This document shows, in pieces, positions 1 through 9,235 of a stretch of 64,000 nucleotides of DNA. Source of the DNA: Bin5 sp965204525 (lineage in GTDB: Bacteria; Chloroflexota; Anaerolineae; Caldilineales; Caldilineaceae). Made by a program: the position numbers and the translations under genes. The stretch is taken from contig OZ241994.1 of assembly GCA_965204525.1 (NCBI GenBank), positions 3,596,001 through 3,660,000 on the forward strand. The letters are read 5' to 3'. The notes under the pieces are model-generated. The model made no database searches. It was not told where the DNA came from and saw only the letters and a program-made list of their open reading frames with translations. Positions within the stretch are counted from its first letter, which is position 1. Each line of letters starts with the position of its first letter.

Positions 1-298
1 CCATCGCCGACCTCAGCGTGATGCCGGCGACATTGGCCAGAATATCGATCCGTCCCAGCGTTTCGACGGCTGTACGCATCAACTGCTCAACCTGGGAGCG
101 GTTCGAGACATCCGCCCGGAACGTCAACGCCCGCCGCCCCAGGGCCTCAATCTTGCCCTGCACCGTGCGCGCTTTCTCGGCGGAGGCATGGTAACCAACC
201 ACCACGTCCGCGCCCTCACGGGCGAACGCAAGACTGAGCGCCTTGCCGATCCCGCGCGCGCCTCCGGTAACCACCGCGACCTTGTTCGCTAAACGCAT
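1..298 (-). CDS. SDR family oxidoreductase (partial, N-terminal part)
   Basis: Short-chain dehydrogenase/reductase, NAD(P)-dependent and cytosolic; substrate unknown. The reverse-strand translation opens MRLANKVAVVTGGARGIGKA. This holds the Rossmann glycine motif TGxxxGIG at about residues 11-18, and further on a DVS segment and NVAG (about residues 91-94), both typical of classical SDRs. Only about 99 residues lie inside the window; the catalytic YxxxK would lie beyond the left edge. It is the last visible gene of the minus-strand catabolic series, 57 bp after the epimerase gene. The family call is certain, the reaction is not. Confidence 0.85.
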   Translation of the reverse strand, partial: MRLANKVAVVTGGARGIGKALSLAFAREGADVVVGYHASAEKARTVQGKIEALGRRALTFRADVSNRSQVEQLMRTAVETLGRIDILANVAGITLRSAM

Positions 299-355
299 TG
301 CCTTTCCCACCCTTACCGGGACAATTGAGCCGCTGAACGAGCCTGCCTCTCCACT

Positions 356-1285
356 TCACACTCTCGCCGTGCGCGCGAGCGCTTCATCAATGTGCCGCCG
401 GATCACCTCCTCCAGCGGGGAAATCGCTACATCTAACTCCCGCTCGATGCGCCGGGTCGACCAGTTGTAAATGTTGGGCTGATCGGGCGCCGATTCATCA
501 AACGCGATCCTGGCATCGGGCAGGTGCGCCTGGATGGCGTCGGCCCACTCCTGCGCCGTGATCGCATAGGCCAACGAATTGTAGACCGCGTAGTTCAGCT
601 GCTCCTTCAAACAGAGTTTGGCAAAGAGATCCGCCGTATCGTCCACATGAATGATGAGCAGCCTCTGATCGCGGCGCGAGGGAACTGTGAACGGGTTGCC
701 CGCGGCCAGCTCGTCGATACATTTGCTCTGCCAGGCAGAGAAGCCCTTCGTCCGCCCAGGCGCGGCCACGTTGGCGATGCGCAATCCGGGAATCTCCATC
801 CCGTAGCGCTCCATGTATTTGGCCGCCATAAACTCATTCCACAATTTGTGCGCCATGTAGACCGTAACGGGGTAGCAGTGGTCATCCTCCGTAACCGGGC
901 GGTCGCCAAAAGAGTCCTGCAGACCGTAGACGGCTATGGTCGAGGCATAAACGACGCGTCGAATACCCATCAGCCGCGCCGCCTCGAATACGTTGTTCAT
1001 GCCCATCTGGTTTACCCGCATCGCCAGTTGCAGCTTCTCCTCGGACTCCGGCGGCAGGATATAGGCGAGGTTGACGATCCTTTCTACGTCGTACTTCCGG
1101 ATCGCGTCGATGATGTCCTCGAAACGGGTAACGTCTGCCACGACGATCGCCATACCGTCGAGGTCGGCCACCGCGCTGTAATCGGGATAGAGATCGAAGC
1201 AGATAACGCGCTGGCCCAGGCTGACCAGACGCCTGGTCAACCTTGAGCCGATCAGCCCGGTTCCGCCTAAAATCAGAATGGACAC
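356..1285 (-). CDS. NAD-dependent epimerase/dehydratase family protein
   Basis: Extended SDR enzyme of 309 residues, the usual length for sugar-nucleotide epimerases and dehydratases. The N terminus MSILILGGTGLIGSRL carries the GxxGxxG dinucleotide motif. An acidic residue after beta-2 (CFDLY) favours NAD. The active-site pair is visible as YMAHK (YxxxK) near residues 145-149, preceded by the serine-containing YAST. Its neighbours (DRE-TIM enzyme, ceramidase-like protein, sugar ABC transporter) suggest modification of an imported sugar or sugar acid rather than envelope synthesis. That role is inference; substrate specificity cannot be read from the sequence. Confidence 0.85.
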   Translation of the reverse strand: MSILILGGTGLIGSRLTRRLVSLGQRVICFDLYPDYSAVADLDGMAIVVADVTRFEDIIDAIRKYDVERIVNLAYILPPESEEKLQLAMRVNQMGMNNVFEAARLMGIRRVVYASTIAVYGLQDSFGDRPVTEDDHCYPVTVYMAHKLWNEFMAAKYMERYGMEIPGLRIANVAAPGRTKGFSAWQSKCIDELAAGNPFTVPSRRDQRLLIIHVDDTADLFAKLCLKEQLNYAVYNSLAYAITAQEWADAIQAHLPDARIAFDESAPDQPNIYNWSTRRIERELDVAISPLEEVIRRHIDEALARTARV

Positions 1286-1323
1286 AATAGTTCCCTGACA
1301 ACGGGTTGCTTGGTCATGGCCTG

Positions 1324-2571
1324 CTACGCAAGCACGGTGCGCGCCAGCTCGTCGAACTCCTCCAGCGTGAGGGACGGCTGCGTCTGCAAGCGCTCTCGCA
1401 GCTTGTCCAGGATCAGTTCAACGTCCCGCGAATTGTACCGATGCCCGGTCACGTCCAATCGGGCGCGCACCGCTTCGCCGTGCAGAGTCGTGCTGCCGAA
1501 AACGACCGTCCGCTCCTGCCCGATCACGTGCGGGTGGACGCCCTCCATGGCTTCCCACAGTCCCTTGACGATGCAGTAGACATGCAGTTCAGCCTCGTGA
1601 ATGTAGGCGTTTTCCCCTACCAGCGGCTTATTGATCTGGCGCCTGAAACCTGTAACTTCCTCAACGAACCTGGACAACTCTGTCAGCTTCTCCAGGCGGA
1701 TACCTGTGGAAAGGCCATAGTGCGTCTCCAGCGCGACGACGACCTCCTCCAGTTTGGTGAGACCGCCCTTGTCACCCAGGCCGTTGACCACCAGATCCGC
1801 CGCTTCCGCGCCCGCGCCCACCGCGGTCAGCACATTGGCCGTGCCCAAACCGAGGTCGTCATGACAGTGGATCATCAGCGGCACGTCGACCAGGTTGCGT
1901 ATCTTGCGCACAAGATGCTGCACGCCCGGCGGGCATCCGTAGCCGTCTTCGTAGAGGATCAGCAGGTCGATGCCGGCCCGCGCCGTAACCGAGTAGAACT
2001 CCCGCAGAATCTCCCAAGGCGTGCGCGATACGTCGGGATGACCATAGGCCACGCGCAGGCCGCAGCGCTTTGCATACTCGATCACTTCAACCGTGCGCGG
2101 GATCAGCGCCTCCCTGGCCGGGCCCAGCTCCATGACCTGCTCATCCGACGCCCAGATGAGGATCGGATGCTGGAGGACGTCGACCTGCGCCGCGTCAAGC
2201 TCCTGGCATCGATCCACGTCCCTCTGCCAGTCCGCTGACCAGACGCGGGCAAAGCCGGTGATCGCCAGTTCCGGGATCTCGCGCCTGATCAGTTTGGCTG
2301 TCTCGTAGTGGCCCTGCTGCGCGCCGACATAGCCGATATCAACCTGCTGCACGCCGGCCTCGTACAGCTTCTCGGCGATCCGCACTTTGTCTCGCGTCGA
2401 CATCGACAGGCCGGGCGTCTCCTCGCCCTCGCGGATCGTGGTGTCGCGCACATAGAAGCGGGCGGGCAGATCGAGCGTGCCGCGCACCTCCTCGGTGTGC
2501 ATGTAGCGATCCAGGCACCACTTGTCGGGCATGTAGTAAGGCCCGAACTCCGGCCTTGATTTGCTGGACAT
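1324..2571 (-). CDS. Homocitrate synthase / isopropylmalate synthase-like DRE-TIM enzyme
   Basis: DRE-TIM metallolyase superfamily protein of 415 residues (HMGL-like TIM barrel). The signature arginine-aspartate and metal site are seen as RDTTIREGEE at about residues 42-51, and the metal-binding histidines as HCHDDLG near residues 231-237, followed by GLGTAN and NGLGDKGG. Family members condense acetyl-CoA with 2-oxo acids or cleave hydroxy-acyl-CoAs. The C terminus ends soon after the barrel, so a LeuA-type regulatory domain is absent. That fits homocitrate- or methylmalate-synthase-like or lyase-like members better than LeuA. It lies between the epimerase and the ceramidase-like gene on the same strand; the exact substrate is unknown. 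Confidence 0.8.
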   Translation of the reverse strand: MSSKSRPEFGPYYMPDKWCLDRYMHTEEVRGTLDLPARFYVRDTTIREGEETPGLSMSTRDKVRIAEKLYEAGVQQVDIGYVGAQQGHYETAKLIRREIPELAITGFARVWSADWQRDVDRCQELDAAQVDVLQHPILIWASDEQVMELGPAREALIPRTVEVIEYAKRCGLRVAYGHPDVSRTPWEILREFYSVTARAGIDLLILYEDGYGCPPGVQHLVRKIRNLVDVPLMIHCHDDLGLGTANVLTAVGAGAEAADLVVNGLGDKGGLTKLEEVVVALETHYGLSTGIRLEKLTELSRFVEEVTGFRRQINKPLVGENAYIHEAELHVYCIVKGLWEAMEGVHPHVIGQERTVVFGSTTLHGEAVRARLDVTGHRYNSRDVELILDKLRERLQTQPSLTLEEFDELARTVLA

Positions 2572-2656
2572 GGCGGTTCATTCTCCATCACTGGCAAATG
2601 GGTGTTCCAAAAGGCGTGCTTGAAGGGGCGTGAAAACGTTCAATAACCGGGAGCCT

Positions 2657-3901
2657 CTATCGCAAGAGTTCGCCCAGAAGCCGCGTGATCCCTTCACGGA
2701 TCAACCGTTCAGCCTGCGGTTGCGGCGGCATCCAGGGCCGGTTCCGCGTTGGATGGCCCCATGACTCGTAGCCGCCGGCGGGCCCCAGATCATAGTCCTC
2801 TGCGGTCGCCACGTACCCTGTTATCCCGTTGGTGTGGCTGAAGACAAACGTATGCCGGAAGGGCGACACCGCATCTGCGTACAGTTGGTACTCTGCAAAC
2901 ATCTCGGCAGTAAACGTGAGCAAACACAGCGCGTCGCCGACGGCCAGCGCTCGCATCGAAAGCGGATGAAACTGCCGCTCGCCGCTCTCGGCAACTGCCA
3001 GCAGCTCGCGAAAGCGCGTGCTGTCCGGGTCCTCCGCTAGCGCCGCCCTGCATTCGGCTGCTGTCGGCAGCTCTTCCAGAGGAAGAGGCAGATCGAGCGA
3101 GCGCGCTTTGAGCGCGCCGGGCGCAACCGGCCGGGCGTCGGCCAGCGCCCGCGTGACGGCAAACGCCAGCGAGAGCCCCGCGGCATCACACGCGCCGAAA
3201 CCGCCGCGCAAAGGATGGCCGTTGATGTTGCCGCAACAGCCTTGCGCGAACATGAATACGCCCTCCGGCTCACCTTCTCTGGCCAGCAAGTCGCGCAAAT
3301 GCCTGACCGCGTAGCCCGGAAAGTCCGGCCCGATCTCCTCGCTCAGCCAGTGGACGATCACGGGATGGGCGGCGTGCGAAAAGAGCGCCGCAATCCGCCT
3401 GCCGTCCGCATCCTTCGCATCGAGAACGTCGACCCAAGGCACAATCGCGCCGTCGGGATTCGGCGCCATCACGATTTTGCCGTCCTGCATCAGGCGTCGG
3501 TTGTATCCGATCTGCACAGGCGCGCGGCCCGCGTTCAGCACGCAAGGCCGCAGCTCATCATTGGCGCGCTCCACCAGCCCGGCAATGCAGTCGGACAGCC
3601 ACTCGCCCGCCTCAGGCGTCATTTCACGCCCGTCAACGCCCGGCGCATTGTGCGTCTGGGTTGTGGTGATGATGAGGTTGCCGCCTGGGATATCCGTCGT
3701 CCGCTCGATGCGCCGGATAAGCTCGTCTGCATACTCGACGCTGAACGTCCCCATGTCTGCGGCAACGATGACGAGCCGGTCGTCATCTGCGCCAAGAACC
3801 AATGCGCGCGCAAACAGATCATCATAGACAGCCGGCCTGTCCTTCACGCGCGTAATGACCGCCTCAGCCGCGCCGGCCAGCATGGAAGGGGCGCGCTTCA
3901 T
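2657..3901 (-). CDS. Neutral/alkaline ceramidase-domain-like protein
   Basis: A 414-residue protein resembling the N-terminal catalytic domain of neutral/alkaline (non-lysosomal) ceramidases. Visible family features are VYDDLFARALVLGADDDR, then the metal/active-site stretch TTTQTHNAPG (about residues 79-88), FSHAAHPVIV, and FAQGCCGNINGHP. True neutral ceramidases are longer and secreted. This one has no signal peptide and lacks the C-terminal Ig-like domain, so it belongs to the shorter cytoplasmic relatives whose substrates are not established. Its start overlaps the stop of the upstream CocE gene by 4 bp (ATGA), indicating translational coupling. Confidence 0.75.
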   Translation of the reverse strand: MKRAPSMLAGAAEAVITRVKDRPAVYDDLFARALVLGADDDRLVIVAADMGTFSVEYADELIRRIERTTDIPGGNLIITTTQTHNAPGVDGREMTPEAGEWLSDCIAGLVERANDELRPCVLNAGRAPVQIGYNRRLMQDGKIVMAPNPDGAIVPWVDVLDAKDADGRRIAALFSHAAHPVIVHWLSEEIGPDFPGYAVRHLRDLLAREGEPEGVFMFAQGCCGNINGHPLRGGFGACDAAGLSLAFAVTRALADARPVAPGALKARSLDLPLPLEELPTAAECRAALAEDPDSTRFRELLAVAESGERQFHPLSMRALAVGDALCLLTFTAEMFAEYQLYADAVSPFRHTFVFSHTNGITGYVATAEDYDLGPAGGYESWGHPTRNRPWMPPQPQAERLIREGITRLLGELLR

Positions 3902-5655
3902 CGCTTCACCACCGGCAGCAGAAGATGCGACGGAAACTCGGCGCTGTGGTAGATGGTCTGGTTGGCCGGCCGGCTTGGCAGGTCCTCACCGACCGGCGCG
4001 CCTGTGTTCGGATTCAGATCATAGGCCGGATAGAGTGACGAGGTCACCGCCAGCTGAAGACAGTGACCCGGCTGAAAGGCCATCGAAGTTGCCATGAACT
4101 CAATTGTGTATTGGTACACGCGGCCCGGCGTGATGGGGGAAGGGGCCGGACTGTCAATCCTGTCTGCCCCGGCGCGGTAAGAAGCGCGCATCACCGCCGA
4201 AGTCAACGGAATCGACCTGCCGTCCGGCTGCAGATCGCACAGCAACGCCACCCAGTCCGTATCGACGCAGTCACTGGCCGCGTAAAGGGTGATGAAGGCC
4301 GTGCCGGTTATTTCCAATTCCTCCGTCAGCGGCGCGCTGGTGTAGGTCAGCACATCGGCGCGCCGCAGGGCGTAGCGATAGTCCATCGCCAGCACGTGGG
4401 AGTCCCTTATCGGATCGGGCGACTCCGCGTCTTCCACCGAGGGCACGGGATCTTCGGGGTCGTATACATACCTGTCGCCGACCTCCTCTCCGGGCGGCGT
4501 CCAATCCAGCGTCCCGTAGCCGCCCTCCGGCTCCGGTTGCCTGCCGCCTTCGGGCAACACATCCGCCGCCCCGCCGCTGTGGAGATAGAGGGGAACCTGC
4601 TCCATCCCGCGCACGGGCCACGCAGGCTCATCCCGCCAGCGGTTGCGGCCCATGGTGAAAATCCTGACTTGGGCATCATCGCCCTGCCCGTTCTCCTCGC
4701 CCTTCAGCCAGTAGTCGAACCAGCGCAAATGAACCGCCCTGATGTCCAGCACCGCCTCTTGCGTGAACTCCAGATCGCCCAGGCGCGGCTGCGGATTGGC
4801 CGAACCGGCATGGTCCCACGGACCCACAAGCAGCCACTGTTTGTCGGCCCCGGGTGAGCGGGCCGCCATCCCGTTGTACATGTACATTTCGCCCCACTGG
4901 CAGTTGTCAAACCAGCCGGTGATGTGCAGTGCAGGCAGGTCAACCAGTTCAAAGTAGTCCTCGAACGACATCTGCTGCCAGTACTCGTCGTACGTGTTGC
5001 GCTCAAGCCACGTGCGCCAATAGGTGTTCGTGCGCCCGACCACCTTGTCGACATCCTTGAGCGGTCGCGTGCGGATCAGCCTGTTGAAGTTGTAAGGCGA
5101 GGCCACGCCCGGCTGATGCGAGGTCAGCGGCTCGAACGGGTAGTGCTGCATCGTGCGCCCGCCGGTCATGTTCAGCCAGCGGAACTGGAAGACGGGGAAC
5201 TTCCCGTTCATATAGTTCTCATCGTGCATCCAGCGCATGCCGCCGGTGACCGAAGTGACGACCGTGGTCAGGTGGGGAGGACGCTCACGCGCGGCAAGCC
5301 ACTGCACGGTGCCGCCATACGACCCGCCCATCATGCCGATCTTGTCGTTCGACCAGGGCTGCTCCGCGATCCACTCGATCGTGTCGTAGCCGTCCTTCCC
5401 CTCATTCACGCGCGGCTCGAAATGGCCTTCCGAATCGAATCGCCCGCGCGCATCCTGTAGTACCACCGCATACCCCCGCGCGCTGAAGAACTGGGCAGCT
5501 TCCACCATGCGGGGCGCGATGTTGTCATAGGGTGTGCGCGCAAGGATGACCGGGTAGGCTTCCGCCGCCGCCGGCAGGTAGATATCGGTCGACAGTTTCA
5601 CCCCGTCGCGCATCGGCACGGGCGTGTCCCACATAAAGCGAATGTCGTCTTCCAA
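3898..5655 (-). CDS. CocE/NonD family alpha/beta hydrolase (X-Pro dipeptidyl-peptidase S15-like)
   Basis: A 585-residue serine hydrolase of the CocE/glutaryl-7-ACA acylase family, which cleaves esters, amides or X-Pro peptides. The nucleophile elbow is GGSYGG with Ser at about residue 112; N-terminal family features are MRDGVKLSTDIYLP and LARTPYDN. After the alpha/beta domain comes the family's C-terminal jelly-roll region (EITGTAFITLYAASDC onward, ending with PGHCLQLAVTSSLYP). There is no signal peptide, so it is probably cytosolic. It is transcribed with the ABC transporter upstream and overlaps the ceramidase-like gene by 4 bp, suggesting action on an imported compound. Substrate unknown. 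Confidence 0.88.
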   Translation of the reverse strand: MEDDIRFMWDTPVPMRDGVKLSTDIYLPAAAEAYPVILARTPYDNIAPRMVEAAQFFSARGYAVVLQDARGRFDSEGHFEPRVNEGKDGYDTIEWIAEQPWSNDKIGMMGGSYGGTVQWLAARERPPHLTTVVTSVTGGMRWMHDENYMNGKFPVFQFRWLNMTGGRTMQHYPFEPLTSHQPGVASPYNFNRLIRTRPLKDVDKVVGRTNTYWRTWLERNTYDEYWQQMSFEDYFELVDLPALHITGWFDNCQWGEMYMYNGMAARSPGADKQWLLVGPWDHAGSANPQPRLGDLEFTQEAVLDIRAVHLRWFDYWLKGEENGQGDDAQVRIFTMGRNRWRDEPAWPVRGMEQVPLYLHSGGAADVLPEGGRQPEPEGGYGTLDWTPPGEEVGDRYVYDPEDPVPSVEDAESPDPIRDSHVLAMDYRYALRRADVLTYTSAPLTEELEITGTAFITLYAASDCVDTDWVALLCDLQPDGRSIPLTSAVMRASYRAGADRIDSPAPSPITPGRVYQYTIEFMATSMAFQPGHCLQLAVTSSLYPAYDLNPNTGAPVGEDLPSRPANQTIYHSAEFPSHLLLPVVKR

Positions 5656-5737
5656 AACGCCCCAATCCTTATATCCGTACCTGTCTCCGTCTGTGTGGAT
5701 GATGACCGCTGGATAACTGTAGGGGCCGCCGCGTCGA

Positions 5738-6565
5738 TTAGCCGCTCAATGACCCCTCCAGCAGGCCGCGCATGAACAGCTTGCCCAGCAGCAGGTAGAC
5801 CGCAATCGTGGGCACGGACGCGATCAGCGCGGCGGCCATCTGCAGGTTCCAGGGGATGACGCCCATGCTGGAAAAGTTCTTGATGGCTACGGTAACCGGC
5901 GCCCTGGCCGGGTTGCCGAGCACAACCAGCGCCATCAGGTACTCGTTCCAGATCCTTGTGCACTGCCACACCCCCACCACCGCAAAGGTCGGCCCCGAAA
6001 GGGGTAAAATGATACGGCGGTAGATGCCGAAAAAGCCGCAGCCGTCGATCTTCGACGCGTCCACCAGCTCATCCGGGACACTGGCATAGTACCTGTAAAA
6101 CAGGAGCGACGTGATCGGTATGCCAAAGATGCAGTAGGCCATGATGAGGCCGTTCACCTTACCGTACAGGCCCATGAACTGCAAGACCCACACCAGCGGG
6201 ATCAGGATCCCCTGGCCGGGCAGAAACATGCCGAACACGAACAGGAACAGAATCACATTCGAGCCGCGAAAGCCCCACTTGGCGAAAACATAGCCGTTGA
6301 TCGAGCCCAGAAAAGTTGAAACGATGGCGCCCGGAATCGTGATGCGCACGCTGTTCCAGAAGTTGGAATCCATCTGATTCCACGCCTCGCGAAAGCTGCC
6401 CCAGTCGAGGCTCTTGGGCATATTCCAGATCTCGAATGAACTGATGTCTTCGAGCGGCTTCAACCCGGTCAGGATCATCACATAAAAGGGCACCAGGTAG
6501 AAGGCGGCAAATGCGATCAGGACGGCATATTTGGTGCTGCCGACCAGGAGACGATTCAAACTCAT
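5738..6565 (-). CDS. Carbohydrate ABC transporter permease (MalG-type)
   Basis: Inner-membrane permease of the CUT1 sugar importer family, 275 residues with about six hydrophobic segments. The EAA loop that docks on the ATPase is seen as DASKIDGCGFFGIYRRIILP, with the MalG-like order of short N terminus and EAA loop near residue 170. It overlaps the preceding MalF-type gene by 4 bp and pairs with it and the binding protein upstream. No ATP-binding subunit is in the window; in this family one MsiK/UgpC-like ATPase often serves several importers (family knowledge). The sugar is unknown. Confidence 0.93.
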   Translation of the reverse strand: MSLNRLLVGSTKYAVLIAFAAFYLVPFYVMILTGLKPLEDISSFEIWNMPKSLDWGSFREAWNQMDSNFWNSVRITIPGAIVSTFLGSINGYVFAKWGFRGSNVILFLFVFGMFLPGQGILIPLVWVLQFMGLYGKVNGLIMAYCIFGIPITSLLFYRYYASVPDELVDASKIDGCGFFGIYRRIILPLSGPTFAVVGVWQCTRIWNEYLMALVVLGNPARAPVTVAIKNFSSMGVIPWNLQMAAALIASVPTIAVYLLLGKLFMRGLLEGSLSG

Positions 6566-7485
6566 TCTCTCTCCTCACGCAGAACGCTGATCAGATAGGG
6601 CAGGACAACCGGGATGGACAAGAAGAGCATGAAGGTGGCGACCGCCGCGCCCAGACCGTAGCGGCTGGAGCGAAAGGTCTGCTCGAACATGTAAAAACCG
6701 AGCGTATCGGTCGCGAAACCGGGGCCTGTGCCGATGATGCTGGGAATCTCGAAGTTGCCGATGGAGCCGGCGCCGGTCAGCACAACCGCAGTAAAGGTGA
6801 CCGGCCGCAGCATGGGGATGAATACATGACGATAAAGCGCAACCGTGCCGGCGCCGTCGATGACCGCCGCCTCCCGCAACTCGTCCGGAATCGCCCGCAG
6901 ACCGGCCAGGTACAGGGCCATAACGAAGCCGGAAAACTGCCACGCGCCCATAATCGTGATCGCCAGCATGCCCAGCTTGGGGTGCATGTACCAGAGGGGC
7001 CGGAAGTTCTCGAATCCCAGGTTGGCAATCAGCAGATTGATCCCCGCCGACGGCACCTGCAGCCAGCGCCAAGCCGTCCCGCTGACCACCGCCGAGACGG
7101 CAAACGGCATCAAAAAGACGGTGCGAAAAAAGACTTCGCCCCTGATCCGCTCATTGAGAAGCGCGGCGAGCAGAAAGCCGATGACGATGCACTGCGACAT
7201 GTAGCCGACGGCAAAGAGGACGAGATTGCGCAGGTCGATGTGGAAGCGGGGATCGTTGACCAGGCGCTGCCAGTTCTTCAAACCGGCAAAGGAGAGGTCG
7301 AGAGCTGGGCGGTCCCAGTTTGAGACCGAGATGTACAGCGTCCAGCCCATGAAAATGTAGATGAACACGGCCACGGCGATGATGGACGGGGCCAACACCA
7401 GGATCGCGACTTTGCGGTCGTCGCGGAGCCACTTTGGCAGCAGCGCCGGAAGCGACTTTGCCCTTGCGGAAAGTTCGGAATGCAT
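6562..7485 (-). CDS. Carbohydrate ABC transporter permease (MalF-type)
   Basis: Inner-membrane permease of 307 residues, first permease of this importer. A cytosolic N terminus of about 26 residues precedes the first hydrophobic segment (APSIIAVAVFIYIFMGWTLY). The EAA loop reads REAAVIDGAGTVALYRHVFI at about residues 213-232, the usual MalF location. It starts 85 bp after the stop of the solute-binding gene, and that gap contains the stem-loop listed separately. It is coupled to the MalG-type gene by a 4-bp overlap. Confidence 0.93.
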   Translation of the reverse strand: MHSELSARAKSLPALLPKWLRDDRKVAILVLAPSIIAVAVFIYIFMGWTLYISVSNWDRPALDLSFAGLKNWQRLVNDPRFHIDLRNLVLFAVGYMSQCIVIGFLLAALLNERIRGEVFFRTVFLMPFAVSAVVSGTAWRWLQVPSAGINLLIANLGFENFRPLWYMHPKLGMLAITIMGAWQFSGFVMALYLAGLRAIPDELREAAVIDGAGTVALYRHVFIPMLRPVTFTAVVLTGAGSIGNFEIPSIIGTGPGFATDTLGFYMFEQTFRSSRYGLGAAVATFMLFLSIPVVLPYLISVLREERE

Positions 7486-7514
7486 GGCTCGATTCAGGTG
7501 CTTGAATGGGAAGG

Positions 7515-7551
7515 CGGAAAGCGGACAGAACTGGCGCCTATCCGCTTTCCG
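7515..7551 (-). other. Intercistronic stem-loop after binding-protein gene
   Basis: Perfect 11-bp inverted repeat (CGGAAAGCGGA and its complement, 15-nt loop) beginning 20 nt after the stop of the solute-binding gene and before the permease genes. There is no U-run, so a full terminator is unlikely. It may stabilise the 3' end of the binding-protein message or attenuate transcription into the permeases. Analogous stems follow the other three complete binding-protein genes here. Confidence 0.7.
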
Positions 7552-7570
7552 TGCGAAGCCTGCGAATCAG

Positions 7571-8863
7571 TTACTCGCCAATGCCGGAGTCTTTGGCGGC
7601 CTGAATCAGCTCCTCCTGCGCGCGGGCAACGTCGCCGTGCCCGGTCAGCATGTTGTTCACAATGTTGCCGAGATCGGTCACAAAGCTCTGCCGCACCAGG
7701 CCGCCGATGAACGGCAGCAGTTCATGCGTCTGCCAGGCGTCCATCGACTCGCGCAAGTACTCGTCGTAGAGGCTCACGTCGCCGTCCGTGCGCACCGGAA
7801 TCGAGCCTTTGAGGGGATTGAAGGCGTCCTGTCCATCCTTCGAAGCCACGACCTTCAGCCAGGCGATGGCGTTGTCGCGGTTGGGCGCATTCTTGGGCAA
7901 ACCGAAGGAGTCGGCCACCCAGACATATTTGCCCTGATGATTCGGGATGTCGGCCCATCCGACCAGCTCTTCGATCCCTTCCGACTTGATGAAGCCCCAG
8001 AACCAGTCGCCCATCAGAATAATAGCCGGGGTTTCGTCGTAGTCGGCGGCAAAGCGCTCCACCTGGTCGCCCCAGCCGACCTCCAGCCAGTCGCCGGAGG
8101 CGTACTCCATCGCCCGCATGTGAAGCTCAAGCGCCTCCGCCACTTCCGGCGCATCCCAACCGACCGAACCGTCGAACAGGCCGAGATAGGTCTCGCCGTC
8201 GGTCACGCTGTTGAGGAAGTAGTTGTAGGTGTGGAAGGCCAGCGCCCCCAGAGACGCCCCTCCAATGGCCGGGATGCCGGCCTCCTTCAACTGTTCCGCC
8301 ACAACGAAGAACTCGTCCCAGTTTGTGGGCGGATCCGTGATGCCGGCCGCCTCAAACCTGTCGAGCCGGTACCACATGATGTTCTGGCGATGGATGTTCA
8401 CCGGCACGACATAGGGCGTCCCTTCGTAGGAGACGTTGTCGATCACCGACTGCGGGAACACGTCATACAGCCCCTCTTCCGAAAAGAGGAAGTCCAGCCC
8501 CTCCATTCTGCCGGGCACAACGTGATCCTCGACAACGCCCACGCCGGCCCAGACCTGGAACGAGTCCGGCGGCTCGCCGCCCAGCATGCGCGTCTCCAAC
8601 ACCGTCTTCATGTTGACGCCGTCGCCCCCGCCGATTGCTGCGTTGTCGAACTCGACATCGGGATAGCGTGCGTTGAAGACCTCAATGATGGCGTTGAGCC
8701 CGGCCAACTCGCCGCCGCCGCTCCACCAGGAGAATACCTCTACCGTGCCGCTCGGCTCAGCGGCCTCCATCGACATGTCTGCCGCCGGCTCGGATGCGAC
8801 CGGCTGGCAGGCGGCCAGGGCCAAAGACACAATGATGAGTAGAACCAGGCAAAAGCGCTTCAT
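7571..8863 (-). CDS. Extracellular sugar-binding lipoprotein of ABC transporter
   Basis: Family 1 extracellular solute-binding protein, 430 residues, presenting sugar to the two permeases downstream. The start is MKRFCLVLLIIVSLALAACQ: it is preceded by AAGGAGGAAAGG and gives a clean lipoprotein signal with lipobox LAAC. An in-frame codon 51 bp upstream would add a non-signal N terminus and is rejected. Typical family features include EVFSWWSGGGE after the lipid anchor and the domain II stretch PAIILMGDWFWGF. It is first in the operon and likely regulated by the IclR gene upstream. Ligand unknown. Confidence 0.92.
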   Translation of the reverse strand: MKRFCLVLLIIVSLALAACQPVASEPAADMSMEAAEPSGTVEVFSWWSGGGELAGLNAIIEVFNARYPDVEFDNAAIGGGDGVNMKTVLETRMLGGEPPDSFQVWAGVGVVEDHVVPGRMEGLDFLFSEEGLYDVFPQSVIDNVSYEGTPYVVPVNIHRQNIMWYRLDRFEAAGITDPPTNWDEFFVVAEQLKEAGIPAIGGASLGALAFHTYNYFLNSVTDGETYLGLFDGSVGWDAPEVAEALELHMRAMEYASGDWLEVGWGDQVERFAADYDETPAIILMGDWFWGFIKSEGIEELVGWADIPNHQGKYVWVADSFGLPKNAPNRDNAIAWLKVVASKDGQDAFNPLKGSIPVRTDGDVSLYDEYLRESMDAWQTHELLPFIGGLVRQSFVTDLGNIVNNMLTGHGDVARAQEELIQAAKDSGIGE

Positions 8864-8953
8864 CGTTCCTTTCCTCCTTGTCAATGGTTGATACCCAGGC
8901 AAGCTCGGCTGCACAATTTCAATAAAATTAAATTATTTTTCTCGTGTCGGGCC

Positions 8954-8982
8954 ATTGTAGCATAGGTGTTTCAAGTGAACAA
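8954..8982 (-). promoter_or_regulatory. Putative sigma-70 promoter for the sugar ABC operon
   Basis: On the reverse strand: TTGTTC, 17-bp spacer, TACAAT. The predicted start is near 8946, giving a leader of about 80 nt before the binding-protein ATG at 8863. The -10 is good, the -35 only partial. Confidence 0.45.
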
Positions 8983-9169
8983 TCGCAAAAAAATGGGCCA
9001 ACGTCCTGGCGGCGAAACTTGGCACAGCCTGTACGGGGGAGGAAAAGATCGCGGATGCCGCCTTTCCGTCGACTGGGAATGTGGGGAATCGAACCTGCCC
9101 TTGGCGCCGCGCTCGAAGCAATCGCAGTTTCGCCGGCCGCTGCGGCCCGCTGCAACGACACCCATGTCC

Positions 9170-9208
9170 TTGATTGTCAAACTTGATTGTCAAACTTGAT
9201 TGTTAAAC
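9170..9208. repeat. Three tandem 13-bp repeats (TTGATTGTCAAAC)
   Basis: Units at 9170-9182, 9183-9195 and 9196-9208; the third has one C-to-T change. Each contains TTGA and TCAA arms around a 3-bp centre, so each is also a short inverted repeat. The array lies between the ABC operon and its IclR-type regulator, just before a HEPN remnant. It could be a multi-site operator or a slippage array. Confidence 0.85.
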
Positions 9209-9235
9209 CTGCGCTGCGAGAGGGTAGGGTAGTTT

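Noticed and set aside
524..1246. Long plus-strand frame opposite the epimerase gene
   Set aside because: It is the antisense of a clear NAD-epimerase in GC-rich DNA; its Arg/His/Gly-rich composition is typical of shadows. The same applies to long frames at 1306, 3215, 4063, 7361, 44920, 50586, 53312 and 54973.
9080..9110. GGTTCGATTCC on the minus strand, T-arm-like
   Set aside because: Stem partners do not pair and no cloverleaf could be built upstream; probably chance.
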